Assembly (NCBI GenBank): GCA_945787635.1
Contig: CALZIK010000089.1
Coordinates: 1-64,000, forward strand
DNA from: Thermoanaerobaculia bacterium
GTDB lineage: Bacteria > Acidobacteriota > Thermoanaerobaculia > Multivoradales > JAHEKO01
Reading direction: 5' to 3'
Length of the DNA: 64,000 bases
This document shows positions 36,713 through 47,024 of the stretch, in pieces. The translations under genes and the position numbers were made by a program. Numbering within the stretch: the stretch's first letter is position 1; the number at the start of each line of letters is the position of its first letter. The notes under the pieces were generated by a model. It saw only the letters and a program-made list of their open reading frames with translations, searched no databases and was not told the DNA's origin.

Positions 36713-36786
36713 GAGCCCCCCGAAGCTTCCCCGGTCGGCCTCCAGGGGTCGCAGCCGGCCCTCGCGGATTGTGGCGCCGGCCAACC

Positions 36787-36792
36787 TATAAT
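36787..36792 (+). promoter_or_regulatory. Putative -10 box upstream of rel
   Basis: A perfect TATAAT lies 69 bp upstream of the rel start in an otherwise GC-rich 143-bp gap after secF. No recognisable -35 is present at 16-18 bp upstream, so this is only suggestive. Confidence 0.35.
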
Positions 36793-36855
36793 CTCGGTGT
36801 GGCGGGCGCACGCTCCGGGTCGATCCGGGAAGCGGTCGCGGGCCGCTGACGCCGA

Positions 36856-39120
<2,265 letters not shown>

Positions 39121-39135
39121 AAGGCGACCGTCGGC

Positions 39136-39369
39136 CTAGCTCTGGTCTGCTTCAGCGGTCTCGGGCCGCCAGGTACGGGTCGGGGGCTTGTGCACTTTGC
39201 CACTGCGCAGGCAGCGAGCGCAGACCAGGATGCGCTGAACGGAGCCGTTGACCAGGGCGCGAACCCGACGGAGATTGGGCTCCCAGGTTCGAGCCGACAC
39301 GTTGTGAGCGTGACTTATCTGACGACCGATGATTGTTTTCTTACCGCAAACAGAGCACTGCTTGGACAT
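39136..39369 (-). CDS. rpmB: 50S ribosomal protein L28
   Basis: 77 residues from the ATG at 39369, which follows GGGAG at good spacing; the open frame upstream to 39531 is not part of the protein. MSKQCSVCGKK, HAHNVSARTWEPNLRRVR and ILVCARCLRSGKV match L28. The two Cys pairs (CSVC, CARC) make it the zinc-binding C+ form. It stands alone on the minus strand, converging on rel with 15 bp between stops. Confidence 0.95.
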   Translation of the reverse strand: MSKQCSVCGKKTIIGRQISHAHNVSARTWEPNLRRVRALVNGSVQRILVCARCLRSGKVHKPPTRTWRPETAEADQS

Positions 39370-39477
39370 CGAGAAATCTCCCAAAGTGAGGCGGGATGGT
39401 AGCAGATTCGCTGGCCGGGCGCCAGGCGGGCGTCGGGCGTCGGTGGCGCCGGGCGGATGGGGCGCTAGACCGTTCCC

Positions 39478-39505
39478 TTGACAGGGTGTAGCATTCTTGT
39501 ATAGC
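39478..39505 (+). promoter_or_regulatory. Promoter of the pilMNOPQ operon
   Basis: A perfect TTGACA (39478-39483) is followed after 16 bp by TATAGC (39500-39505). The next 74 bp to the pilM GTG are AT-rich relative to the surroundings. This is the best sigma-70-like promoter in the window, which suggests the secretin operon is expressed constitutively rather than needing PilR. Confidence 0.6.
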
Positions 39506-39578
39506 TTGCGATATTGCTTAATGTTTGTCATCTAAAGTGGCATGAAAGCGAAGGTTTTAGTACCAGAGGTGTAGACTA

Positions 39579-40634
39579 GTGTTGTTTTCGCGCACACGGG
39601 GCGTCATTGGCCTGGATATCGGCAGCTCGACGGTCAAATTGGTCGAGCTGAAGGAGCGCAAAGGGGAGTTGCATCTGCAACGGATCGGCCTCGAGCCGTT
39701 GTCCCCGGAGGCCATCGTCGACGGTTCGATCATGGACTCATCCCTGGTGGTGGACGCGGTCAACAAGCTCGCCGAGGAAAGTGGCGTGAAGAGCAACAAC
39801 TACGCCACCAGCCTGGCCGGCCATTCCGTGATCATCAAGAAGATTCAGATGCCGGCGATGTCGGCCGACGAGATCGCGGAGTCCATTCAATGGGAGGCCG
39901 AGCAATACATCCCCTTCGACATCAGCGACGTTCGGCTCGACTACATCGTTCTCAGCGACGAAGAGGTGGCCCGTGACGCGATGGAAGTGCTGCTGGTGGC
40001 CGTCAAGCGCGACAAAGTCAACGACTACGTTTCGGTGATCAGCCAGGCGGGCAGGAACCCGGTGATCGTCGATGTCGATGCATTCGCGGTGCAAAACGCG
40101 TACGAGCTCAACTATGACGTCGACTCACAGCAGGTCGTGGCACTGGTCAATATGGGTGCCGGTGTCACCACCATCAACATCCTTTCTCGGGGCTCGACGG
40201 TCTTCTGGCGTGACATGTCGATCGGCGGCAATCAGTTCACCGAGGCGCTGCAGCGCGAGTACAGCCTCTCTTTCGACCAGGCCGAAAGGCTCAAGCGGGG
40301 TGAGCAGGTTCCCGGTTGCTCGCCTTCCGAGGCCAGATCGATTCTGGAGGCGGTTTCGACCGAGCTCGCAGCGGAGATTCAGAAGACGTTCGATTTCTTC
40401 GCGGCTACCTCGGCCGACGACCGGGTCACTCAGTTGATGCTCTCGGGCGGCTGCGCTTTGACGCCCAATCTGCGAGAAGTGCTGCAGGATCGTTTCAACG
40501 TTCCGACCGAGATCATGAACCCGCTACGGCGAGTGCAGTATCGTGAGACGGACTTCGACAGCGTGTGGCTGCAGTCGGTCGCGCCAATGTTGGCGGTAGC
40601 CGTCGGACTCGCGGCACGCAAGGTGGACGACTAG
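39579..40634 (+). CDS. pilM: Type IV pilus assembly protein PilM
   Basis: 351 residues, GTG start with AGAGGTG upstream. Actin-like fold: GLDIGSSTVKLVEL near 9-23 (phosphate-1 loop), WEAEQYIPFDISDVRLDY near 105, LVNMGAGVTTINIL near 190 and LSGGCALTPNLREVL near 288. It is the cytoplasmic ring that binds the N-terminus of PilN and couples the motor to the alignment complex. First gene of pilM-N-O-P-Q. Confidence 0.95.
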   Translation: MLFSRTRGVIGLDIGSSTVKLVELKERKGELHLQRIGLEPLSPEAIVDGSIMDSSLVVDAVNKLAEESGVKSNNYATSLAGHSVIIKKIQMPAMSADEIAESIQWEAEQYIPFDISDVRLDYIVLSDEEVARDAMEVLLVAVKRDKVNDYVSVISQAGRNPVIVDVDAFAVQNAYELNYDVDSQQVVALVNMGAGVTTINILSRGSTVFWRDMSIGGNQFTEALQREYSLSFDQAERLKRGEQVPGCSPSEARSILEAVSTELAAEIQKTFDFFAATSADDRVTQLMLSGGCALTPNLREVLQDRFNVPTEIMNPLRRVQYRETDFDSVWLQSVAPMLAVAVGLAARKVDD

Positions 40635-40642
40635 AGGCGAGC

Positions 40643-41248
40643 ATGATCAGGATCAACCTACTTTCAGAGGGGCGCAAGCCCGTAGCCGCCAAGAAGAAGA
40701 CGGTAGGTAGTGGCTTGGCTCTCGGCGGCATCGATCCGGCGACGATCGCGCTGCTGGCCACGGTCTTTCTCGGTGTGGTCATCTCGCTGGGGCACAATTT
40801 TCTGCTCGGCAGGACGATCTCCAAGAAGCAGGTCGAGGTCAACGAGGCCCAAGTGGAAGTCGACAAGCTGGCGCCGATCATCGCCGAGGTCGAGCAGTTC
40901 AAGGCGAAGAAGGCCAAGCTCGAAAACAAGGTCGATATCATCTCGCAGCTCAAGGCGAATCAGCAGGGGCCGGTTCAGATCATGGACAAGATCTCGCGGG
41001 CCTTGCCGGAGCTTCTCTGGATGGACCGCATGGACGTCAAGGGTCAGACGGTGACCGTCAACGGCCAGGCCTTCAACACCAATGCGGTCGCCAATTTTCT
41101 GGAGAATCTCGATCGGGTCCCTGAGTTCCAGGAACCGGTCCTTCAGGATACGTCACAGACCGGGCAAACCTACTCGTTCATCGTGCGGTTTAACTACACC
41201 CACGTTCCGACCGGCGAAAGTCAGGAGCAGACGGCCGCGGCCGGCTGA
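40643..41248 (+). CDS. pilN: Type IV pilus assembly protein PilN
   Basis: 201 residues from the ATG at 40643 after GAGGCGAG. The N-terminal IRINLLSEG is the conserved PilM-binding motif (INLLP-like), followed by one transmembrane helix (about 28-50), a coiled-coil (about 52-100) and a small alpha/beta domain with LPELLWMDRMDVKGQTVTV. It forms a heterodimer with PilO in the inner membrane. Spacing of 8 bp from pilM. Confidence 0.92.
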   Translation: MIRINLLSEGRKPVAAKKKTVGSGLALGGIDPATIALLATVFLGVVISLGHNFLLGRTISKKQVEVNEAQVEVDKLAPIIAEVEQFKAKKAKLENKVDIISQLKANQQGPVQIMDKISRALPELLWMDRMDVKGQTVTVNGQAFNTNAVANFLENLDRVPEFQEPVLQDTSQTGQTYSFIVRFNYTHVPTGESQEQTAAAG

Positions 41249-41257
41249 GGAAACCGA

Positions 41258-41845
41258 ATGGCGTTTCAAACCGGACTCGAAGGAAAGCCCTGGTACTTTG
41301 GCCTGATCGCTGGCCTGGTGGTAGCCGGCATTCTGTATTTCGGCGCCCATCGAGTCTTGCTCGAGCCGAAGAAGAACAACATCGCTTCTCTCGATAACCG
41401 GCTCACCGAGCTGCAAGCCAAGATCCAGGAAGGCCGCGCCGCGCAGCAGCAGTTGCCGAGGTTCCGTGAAGAGGTGCGGCAGCTCGAGCTCGAGCTCGAC
41501 AAGCTCTTGAGGATCCTTCCGGCTCGACGGAACACGCCGGAATTGATGCGCAGAATCCGGACTCTGACCGAACAGGGCGATTTCGACTTGCTTCGATTCA
41601 CGCCCGGAGTCTTCATCGAGCAAGACTTCTACAGCGAGTGGCCGATCGCGATCAATCTCGAAGGCACGTACCACAATCTGGCGATGTTCTTCGAACGCGT
41701 GAGCCGGTTCTCGCGGATCATCAATATCGAGGACCTGAGCGTGAGCGCGTTGCGGAACCCCGATTCCGACCGCACGATCTCGGCGAGTTTCAAAGCCAAG
41801 ACGTTCGTGTACCGGGACGACGAGCAGGAGGAGGCCGCACCGTGA
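41258..41845 (+). CDS. pilO: Type IV pilus assembly protein PilO
   Basis: 195 residues. Cytoplasmic tip, one membrane helix (about 12-30), coiled-coil (about 42-85, rich in Gln/Glu/Leu), then a periplasmic ferredoxin-like domain with LPARRNTPELMRRIRTLTEQG, the YHNLAMFFERVSRFSRIINIEDL motif typical of PilO. Partner of PilN in the alignment subcomplex. Its stop overlaps the GTG of pilP. Confidence 0.92.
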   Translation: MAFQTGLEGKPWYFGLIAGLVVAGILYFGAHRVLLEPKKNNIASLDNRLTELQAKIQEGRAAQQQLPRFREEVRQLELELDKLLRILPARRNTPELMRRIRTLTEQGDFDLLRFTPGVFIEQDFYSEWPIAINLEGTYHNLAMFFERVSRFSRIINIEDLSVSALRNPDSDRTISASFKAKTFVYRDDEQEEAAP

Positions 41846-42345
41846 ATCGACGTTGGCTGAGTCTTGCCGTGCTGTTGGTGCTGTGCCTGGCCGGTAGCAG
41901 TTGGCTCCAGGCTCAAGATCCGGTTAGCGAAGACGAGACCGCGCCGGCTGCGGCCGAAGTCGATTCCGACTCGCTCCTGGCCGACGAAGAGTTGATGTTT
42001 CTCGGCGAAGGCTACGCCTACGAACCCGGGGATCGGAGAGACCCGTTCAAGTCGCTCCTGATCGTGCGCGAGAGAGCCGCCATGCGCGGCCCGCGGCCCG
42101 AAGGAATCCCGGGGCTTCTCATCGACGAAATCGATCTGAACGGGATCTTTATCACCCCCGATGGACCGGTCGCCCAGGTGCGATCTACCGAAGAAGACAA
42201 GAGCTATCTGCTTCGTGAAGGAGATCAGCTCTACGACGGAGATGTCGTGAGCATCACCGTAAATGAAGTTTCATTCAAGCAAATCGTGGACGACCCGACG
42301 GCCATCAAGCCGTTTCGAGAGGTGGTCAAGAAGCTCAACTCGTAG
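41842..42345 (+). CDS. pilP: Type IV pilus assembly lipoprotein-type PilP
   Basis: 167 residues, starting at the GTG that overlaps the pilO stop (GTGA). A signal peptide (about 4-25, WLSLAVLLVLCLAGSSWLQA) is followed by an unstructured acidic stretch and the PilP motif YEPGDRRDPFKSLL near 65. A beta-rich C-terminal domain (LLIDEIDLNGIFIT, VSITVNEVSFKQIV) contacts PilQ. The Cys in LVLCLAG is inside the hydrophobic core, and there is no clear lipobox after it. Followed after 23 bp by pilQ. Confidence 0.88.
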   Translation: MNRRWLSLAVLLVLCLAGSSWLQAQDPVSEDETAPAAAEVDSDSLLADEELMFLGEGYAYEPGDRRDPFKSLLIVRERAAMRGPRPEGIPGLLIDEIDLNGIFITPDGPVAQVRSTEEDKSYLLREGDQLYDGDVVSITVNEVSFKQIVDDPTAIKPFREVVKKLNS

Positions 42346-42368
42346 CTTCGCGACAGGAGGCGAAAGCC

Positions 42369-45269
42369 ATGGTTAGTCACGCCACAGGAAACAGGAATGC
42401 GCACACCATCCGGCTCGGGTCGGGGTTGGCAACTCTGTGCAGCTTGCTGCTGTTGTCCGTAGGAGCCGCCGCGGTGGAGCGTCCGGTGGAAGAAGCGAAG
42501 CCCGTGTTCACCGACATTTCAGCGGTGCGGAGCATCCTCGGCCTCGAGCTGCGCCGGCAGGGTTCCATGAGGAGCTTCGAGATCGTCAGCGACGGTCCGG
42601 TGACCTGGACGAGCTTTCGCGACGGCGACGGCCGGTTGGTGGTCGAGCTGCCCAATGCCGAGCCGACCAGCGAAGTTCAGGCCTTGGATCTGCATGACGA
42701 ACTGGTTCGTTCTGCCAGAGTCAGCGTGTTCTCGGCTGGCCAGCGGCCGATGAGCCGTCTGCTGGTCGATACAGTCGCCGACGTTTCTCACGCGGTCGTG
42801 CCGCTGGGCGATCGCCTGGTCGTGGAGTTGAGTCCGATCGAGCCGAGCAACGAGTCCGGGCAGATTGCCGCCTTCGGCAATCTGCAAGTCGAGAAGGCGG
42901 CTGCTTTCCAGGGCGACACTAGCCCCGGGACGCCGGAGTTCGGGCCCGCGCCCAGCGGCGTTCCGGCGACTCAGCTCCAGGGTGTCGACGTCACCACCGG
43001 CGACGAGATGACCACGGTTTGGATTGCCGGCGATGGTGCCTTCTACTACTCCCACTTCCCGCTGACCGAGCCCTATCGATTCGTCGTGGATCTGATCGGT
43101 GTCGTCAACACGTCTCCGGTCTCGACCATCGCGGTGCAAGGCCAGGTGGTCGATCGCGTTCGAGTTGCGCAGTACAAGCCCCAGCCCGAGCTGGTGTCGA
43201 GAGTTGTGATCGATCTCATGGACCCGACCGCTCCGTCTGTTGAGGCGACCCCCGAAGGCCTCAAGCTGACCTTTCTGTCCTCGGCGGCTCAAGCCGAAGC
43301 CCCCGCATACGAAGAGGGCTTGGCTGCCGAGCCGGTCGCGATGACCGAGGCCGAGTCGGTCATGCCGGCGCCGGCCGTGACGCCGCCAGCGGCCCCCGAC
43401 GCCGTGGAGATGCTTGCTCTCGCCGAAGAGTTCGCCGAAGAGCAGGAGCCCGAAGAGGCCGTGGCGGACGCCGTGGCCGAGGAAGTCGCCGCCGAAATGG
43501 AGATAGCCGCCGAAATGGAGATGGCCGCCGAAATGGAGATGGCCGCCGAAATGGAGATGGCCACCGAAATGGAGATGGCCGCCGAGGCGGAGACGGCCGC
43601 CGAGGTGGAGATGGCAGAAGAGGTCATCGAGCCCGAGGAAGACATGGCGTGGGACGAGGGGGCGGCGGAAGACGCCGAGCCCGAAGCTGCTCTGGAAGAA
43701 GCCGAGCTCCCTGCTTCGGACATGATCGAGGAGGTCACCGAGGACGTCGTTGAACCGGCGGAGGAGATGTGGGCAGAGGAGCCGGTCATGATTGCCGAGG
43801 TGGCCGAGGCGCAGCCTGAAATGCAGGAAGAAGCGCAGCAGCCCGAGTGGGTCGAGCCGGAGCCCACATGGGAGGAGCCCGCCGTCGAGGAGGCACCCAC
43901 TTGGGACGAGCCGGAAGAGGAGCCCTTGCCCGAGATGGCGCCTGCCGGGTCTCTGTTCGACGTGTCGGTGGACCTTTCTCCCGAAGTTGAAGAGGCCGAC
44001 GCCTCGACGTTCGACACTCGGGACGTCACCGTCGGTTCCCAGAGGGTCTACACCGGCGAGCCGATGACTCTGAGCCTTCAGGACGCGGACGTGAAAGACG
44101 TCCTGAGGTCCTTCGCCCAGATCAGCGGCCTCAACGTGGTGGTGCAGCCGGGCGTAGCCGGTTCGGTAACGATCGAATTCACCGACGTGCCCTGGGATCA
44201 GGCGCTCGACCAGATCCTCAAGATCAACGGCCTCGACTATGAGCTCGAAGGCAACATCATGCGTGTCGCGCCGGTCCTGGTCCTGCGCCAGGAGGCCGAG
44301 GAACGAGCCAGGCTCGAAGCTGCCAAGTCGCTTTCGATTCCGCTCAAGACCATTCTTCGCAGGGTGAGCTATGCGGGCGCGCAGGAAATCGCCTCGATCC
44401 TGCGAAGCGGCGGCGGTGCCAGCATCATGAGCGAGCGCGGCTCGGTCTTGGTGGACCGGCGGACCAATACCCTGATCATCAAAGAGCTGCCTTCGCACAT
44501 CAACACGGTCATCGCGGTGATCGAGAACCTGGACATTCCCGAGCCTCAGGTCATGATCGAGGCGCGGATCATCGAGACCACGAAACGTTTCAGCCAGACC
44601 CTCGGCATCCAGTTGGGCTTCGGCGCGATTGCGAGCGCGGAGACTGGCAACACGACCGGACTGCAGTTCCCGAACACGGGCACCGCCGACGGCGGCGTCA
44701 ATCTGCTGACCGGTGGCAGCAACGGGTTTCTCGACATCACGCTCGGCAACGTTCTCAACACCTTCAATCTGGACGCGCTGCTGCAGGCTGCCGAGAGCGA
44801 GGGCCTGATCAACATCCTCTCGGCTCCGAGGATCACGACGCTCAACAATGAGCAGGCGTCGATCCAGAGCGGTCTCCAGATTCCGATTCAGACGATCGCG
44901 AACAACACCGTCAGCGTACAGTTCGTGAACGCGACCCTGCGTCTCGACGTCACGCCGCACGTGACCGCCGAGGGCACAGTGCTCATGGACATCGATATCC
45001 AGAAACGCGAGCCGCAGCTCGCCTTCGCGGTGGTCGGCGCCAGCAACGCCCCGATTTCGACCAAGGACGCGACCACTCGCGTGATCGTCCGCGACGGCGG
45101 CACGACGGTCATCGGCGGCATCTACAAGGTCACCAGCGACCAGGGCGAGGACCGTGTTCCGGGCCTGGCGAACGTGCCGATCCTCAAGCATCTGTTCAAG
45201 AACAAACGTCGTAACGACGAAAACGAAGAACTTTTGATTTTCATCACGCCACGCGTGGTCAAGCTGTAG
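42369..45269 (+). CDS. pilQ: Type IV pilus secretin PilQ with a long acidic insert
   Basis: 966 residues, much longer than typical PilQ (about 700). N-terminal signal (about 14-35), two AMIN domains (about 55-160 and 205-285), then a 180-residue Glu/Ala/Pro-rich linker (about 345-527) containing seven 6-residue repeats. The secretin core follows: a TonB/STN-type N0 domain (VYTGEPMTLSLQDADVKDVL from about 560), N1 (SYAGAQEIASILRSG, LPSHINTVIAVIENLDIPEPQV), and the C-terminal secretin domain (VMIEARIIET to LLIFITPRVVKL). It forms the outer-membrane pore for the pilus; AMIN domains bind peptidoglycan. Confidence 0.93.
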   Translation: MVSHATGNRNAHTIRLGSGLATLCSLLLLSVGAAAVERPVEEAKPVFTDISAVRSILGLELRRQGSMRSFEIVSDGPVTWTSFRDGDGRLVVELPNAEPTSEVQALDLHDELVRSARVSVFSAGQRPMSRLLVDTVADVSHAVVPLGDRLVVELSPIEPSNESGQIAAFGNLQVEKAAAFQGDTSPGTPEFGPAPSGVPATQLQGVDVTTGDEMTTVWIAGDGAFYYSHFPLTEPYRFVVDLIGVVNTSPVSTIAVQGQVVDRVRVAQYKPQPELVSRVVIDLMDPTAPSVEATPEGLKLTFLSSAAQAEAPAYEEGLAAEPVAMTEAESVMPAPAVTPPAAPDAVEMLALAEEFAEEQEPEEAVADAVAEEVAAEMEIAAEMEMAAEMEMAAEMEMATEMEMAAEAETAAEVEMAEEVIEPEEDMAWDEGAAEDAEPEAALEEAELPASDMIEEVTEDVVEPAEEMWAEEPVMIAEVAEAQPEMQEEAQQPEWVEPEPTWEEPAVEEAPTWDEPEEEPLPEMAPAGSLFDVSVDLSPEVEEADASTFDTRDVTVGSQRVYTGEPMTLSLQDADVKDVLRSFAQISGLNVVVQPGVAGSVTIEFTDVPWDQALDQILKINGLDYELEGNIMRVAPVLVLRQEAEERARLEAAKSLSIPLKTILRRVSYAGAQEIASILRSGGGASIMSERGSVLVDRRTNTLIIKELPSHINTVIAVIENLDIPEPQVMIEARIIETTKRFSQTLGIQLGFGAIASAETGNTTGLQFPNTGTADGGVNLLTGGSNGFLDITLGNVLNTFNLDALLQAAESEGLINILSAPRITTLNNEQASIQSGLQIPIQTIANNTVSVQFVNATLRLDVTPHVTAEGTVLMDIDIQKREPQLAFAVVGASNAPISTKDATTRVIVRDGGTTVIGGIYKVTSDQGEDRVPGLANVPILKHLFKNKRRNDENEELLIFITPRVVKL
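43491..43616 (+). repeat. Seven tandem 18-bp repeats inside pilQ
   Basis: Seven in-frame units of 18 bp, core GCCGAAATGGAGATGGCC, encode A-E-M-E-M-A. Copies 2-4 are identical; copies 1 and 5 differ by one base, copies 6-7 by more. The perfect inner copies suggest recent slippage, so length may vary among strains without shifting the frame. Confidence 0.95.
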
Positions 45270-45291
45270 AGAGCTGGCAAAGGGGTCGATT

Positions 45292-45843
45292 ATGAAAGCC
45301 ATAAGACTCATCGCAATCGGTCTGCTGGCGGTAAGTTTTGCCGCTTGCGAGAGCCGAACCGATCGCACCGACGGAGGGGGCATTCTGCTGTCGGTCAGCG
45401 ACTTCGACGGGCTTCCGATCGGTATTTCGGTGAACGCATCGGCAGGCGGTTTCGTCCAGATCGGTGAGATCCAGATCCAGAGCGTCATCAAGAATCCCGA
45501 CATCGTCGGCACGCAGATCATGAACGTCGAAATCGAATCGTACGAAGTCAGCTTTTCCCGCGGAGACAGCGGTACCAAGCTGCCGCCTATCTACGTTCGT
45601 GGCCTTTTCGGCGTCGTGCCGGCCGGTGGCACCTACACCGTAGAGAACTTGGATGTAATGGGTCCCGAGCAATTCGCCGTTCCGCCACTTTCGGACTTTC
45701 TGTTTCAGAACGGCGGTTTCGACAAAGAGACCTCCGACAACAAGATGATTCTGAACATCCACATGCGGTTTTTCGGCCGCACGCTTTCGGGAGATGCGGT
45801 GCAGACAGCGCCCGCGTCCTTCACCGTCACTGTAACTCCGTAG
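45292..45843 (+). CDS. Hypothetical lipoprotein downstream of pilQ
   Basis: 183 residues. Signal sequence MKAIRLIAIGLLAVSFAAC has a proper lipobox (FAAC, Cys19), so the mature protein should be a lipoprotein. The rest is beta-rich with regular strand-length hydrophobic alternation (VQIGEIQIQSVIKN, VEIESYEVSF, YTVENLDVM, MILNIHMRFF, ASFTVTVTP), suggesting one Ig-like sandwich. No family recognised. It starts 22 bp after pilQ, so it is probably in the operon and may associate with the secretin. Confidence 0.8.
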   Translation: MKAIRLIAIGLLAVSFAACESRTDRTDGGGILLSVSDFDGLPIGISVNASAGGFVQIGEIQIQSVIKNPDIVGTQIMNVEIESYEVSFSRGDSGTKLPPIYVRGLFGVVPAGGTYTVENLDVMGPEQFAVPPLSDFLFQNGGFDKETSDNKMILNIHMRFFGRTLSGDAVQTAPASFTVTVTP

Positions 45844-45853
45844 GAGTCTAGTC

Positions 45854-46933
45854 ATGAGCCGTTCCAGAACCATGAAGCTGATAGCTGGAGTCGCGTTGCC
45901 GGCGGCGATGCTGGGCCTGCTGCTGGCGTGCTCGACGGATTCTCCGACTGCGCCGCAGCAACAGGCGGGTCCGCCCTCCGGCGGGCCCAGCGCCGCGTGG
46001 TCGATCGAGATCACCCTCTCCCCGAGAGAGATTCCGGCGGACTCGGCGAATCCAGTCACGGTCAAGATCAAGGTGCGTCGCGCCGACGACAACACCGCGC
46101 CCCCGCTGGGGACGACGCTGGTGGTGTCGACCTCGCTCGGAGAGTTCAACGCCGTCGGAAGCGGTCTTAGCTCGATCGCGACCGGGACCGTCAACGGCCG
46201 GGCCGAGGTCCTGCTGTTCCCAGGAGCCCTGGTCGGAAGCGCGATCGTCACGGCCCAACTCGAGAGCTCGGCGACCCGAGCGACCTTGAAGATCCGGGAA
46301 GCGCTGCCCGACCTGTTAGCGGCCTTCTCGGCGACCAACACCACCGACAACTTGTCGATTCAGTTTCTCAACGAGTCCACCGGCGGCCCGACATCTTTTG
46401 CCTGGGACTTCGGGGACGGCCTGGTCAGCAGCGAAGAGCACCCGGTGCATCGCTACAATCGCGCCGGCGACTATGTCGTCACACTCGAAGTCTTCCGCGG
46501 GAACGAGACCAGCAAGATCTCCCAGACGGTTCGAGTCACTCAGGATGTCTTCATCACGGACATCGATCCGCGATTCGGCACGTTTGGTTCGACTGTGACC
46601 GTAAAGGGCCAGGGATTCGACTCACAGACACGCGTCTTCTTCGGAGGCTTTCTGACCGAGAAGCTCTCCTTCAGTGGCGAAAACATCCGTGTTCGGATCC
46701 CCTCGGAGAACGAGTTGGCAGCGCTCTTCCCTTCGAAAGAAGTGCTGTTCGACAATATCTTCGGTAACGAAACGTGCGATGACGACGAAGACGGCCACGA
46801 CGGTGAGCGTTGGATCGCAACCTTCAAGGACGTCGAGGTCGAAGTCTCCGGAGAGGTGGGGGGTGACACCATCGAAGAACTGTTCCTGTGGGAGCCCTCC
46901 GACACGAGCTGCAGAGGCGACGAAGCCCCTTAG
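45854..46933 (+). CDS. Secreted lipoprotein with Ig-like, PKD and IPT/TIG-type domains
   Basis: 359 residues. The signal sequence ends LGLLLAC (lipobox, Cys about 26), followed by a Pro/Gln linker. An Ig-like (invasin/Big-type) domain spans about 45-145 (VTVKIKVRRADDNTAPPLGTT, VNGRAEVLLF). A PKD domain spans about 155-230 with the signature FAWDFGDG and GDYVVTLEV. An IPT/TIG-like domain follows at about 235-300 (ITDIDPRFGTFGSTVTVKGQGFDS). The C-terminus is acidic with two Cys (ETCDDDED and TSCRGD), possibly disulfide-linked. Such domains are adhesive or structural. Third gene after pilP in this strand, 10 bp from the previous stop. Confidence 0.82.
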   Translation: MSRSRTMKLIAGVALPAAMLGLLLACSTDSPTAPQQQAGPPSGGPSAAWSIEITLSPREIPADSANPVTVKIKVRRADDNTAPPLGTTLVVSTSLGEFNAVGSGLSSIATGTVNGRAEVLLFPGALVGSAIVTAQLESSATRATLKIREALPDLLAAFSATNTTDNLSIQFLNESTGGPTSFAWDFGDGLVSSEEHPVHRYNRAGDYVVTLEVFRGNETSKISQTVRVTQDVFITDIDPRFGTFGSTVTVKGQGFDSQTRVFFGGFLTEKLSFSGENIRVRIPSENELAALFPSKEVLFDNIFGNETCDDDEDGHDGERWIATFKDVEVEVSGEVGGDTIEELFLWEPSDTSCRGDEAP

Positions 46934-46970
46934 GTTCGGCGCAATCGTCCCAGGTACCATCGACCAAGCC

Positions 46971-47000
46971 AGGGCGGCCGCCTAGACGGGCGGCCGCCCT
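46971..47000 (+). terminator. GC-rich hairpin between the two Ig/PKD genes
   Basis: Perfect 12-bp stem AGGGCGGCCGCC / GGCGGCCGCCCT with 6-nt loop TAGACG; it extends by AAGC/GCTT with one bulged base. Stable and placed 37 bp after a stop, but not followed by a T-run. It may be a strong pause/Rho-assisted terminator or an RNA-stability hairpin. Confidence 0.5.
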
Positions 47001-47024
47001 GCTTCGTATACTGAGTTCGATCCC

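Noticed and set aside
42519-45578. 1019-codon open frame on the minus strand opposite pilQ
   Set aside because: It mirrors the GC-rich codon pattern of pilQ, has His/Gly/Arg-rich repeats from the 18-bp units, and shows no domain; pilQ on the plus strand has full family motifs.
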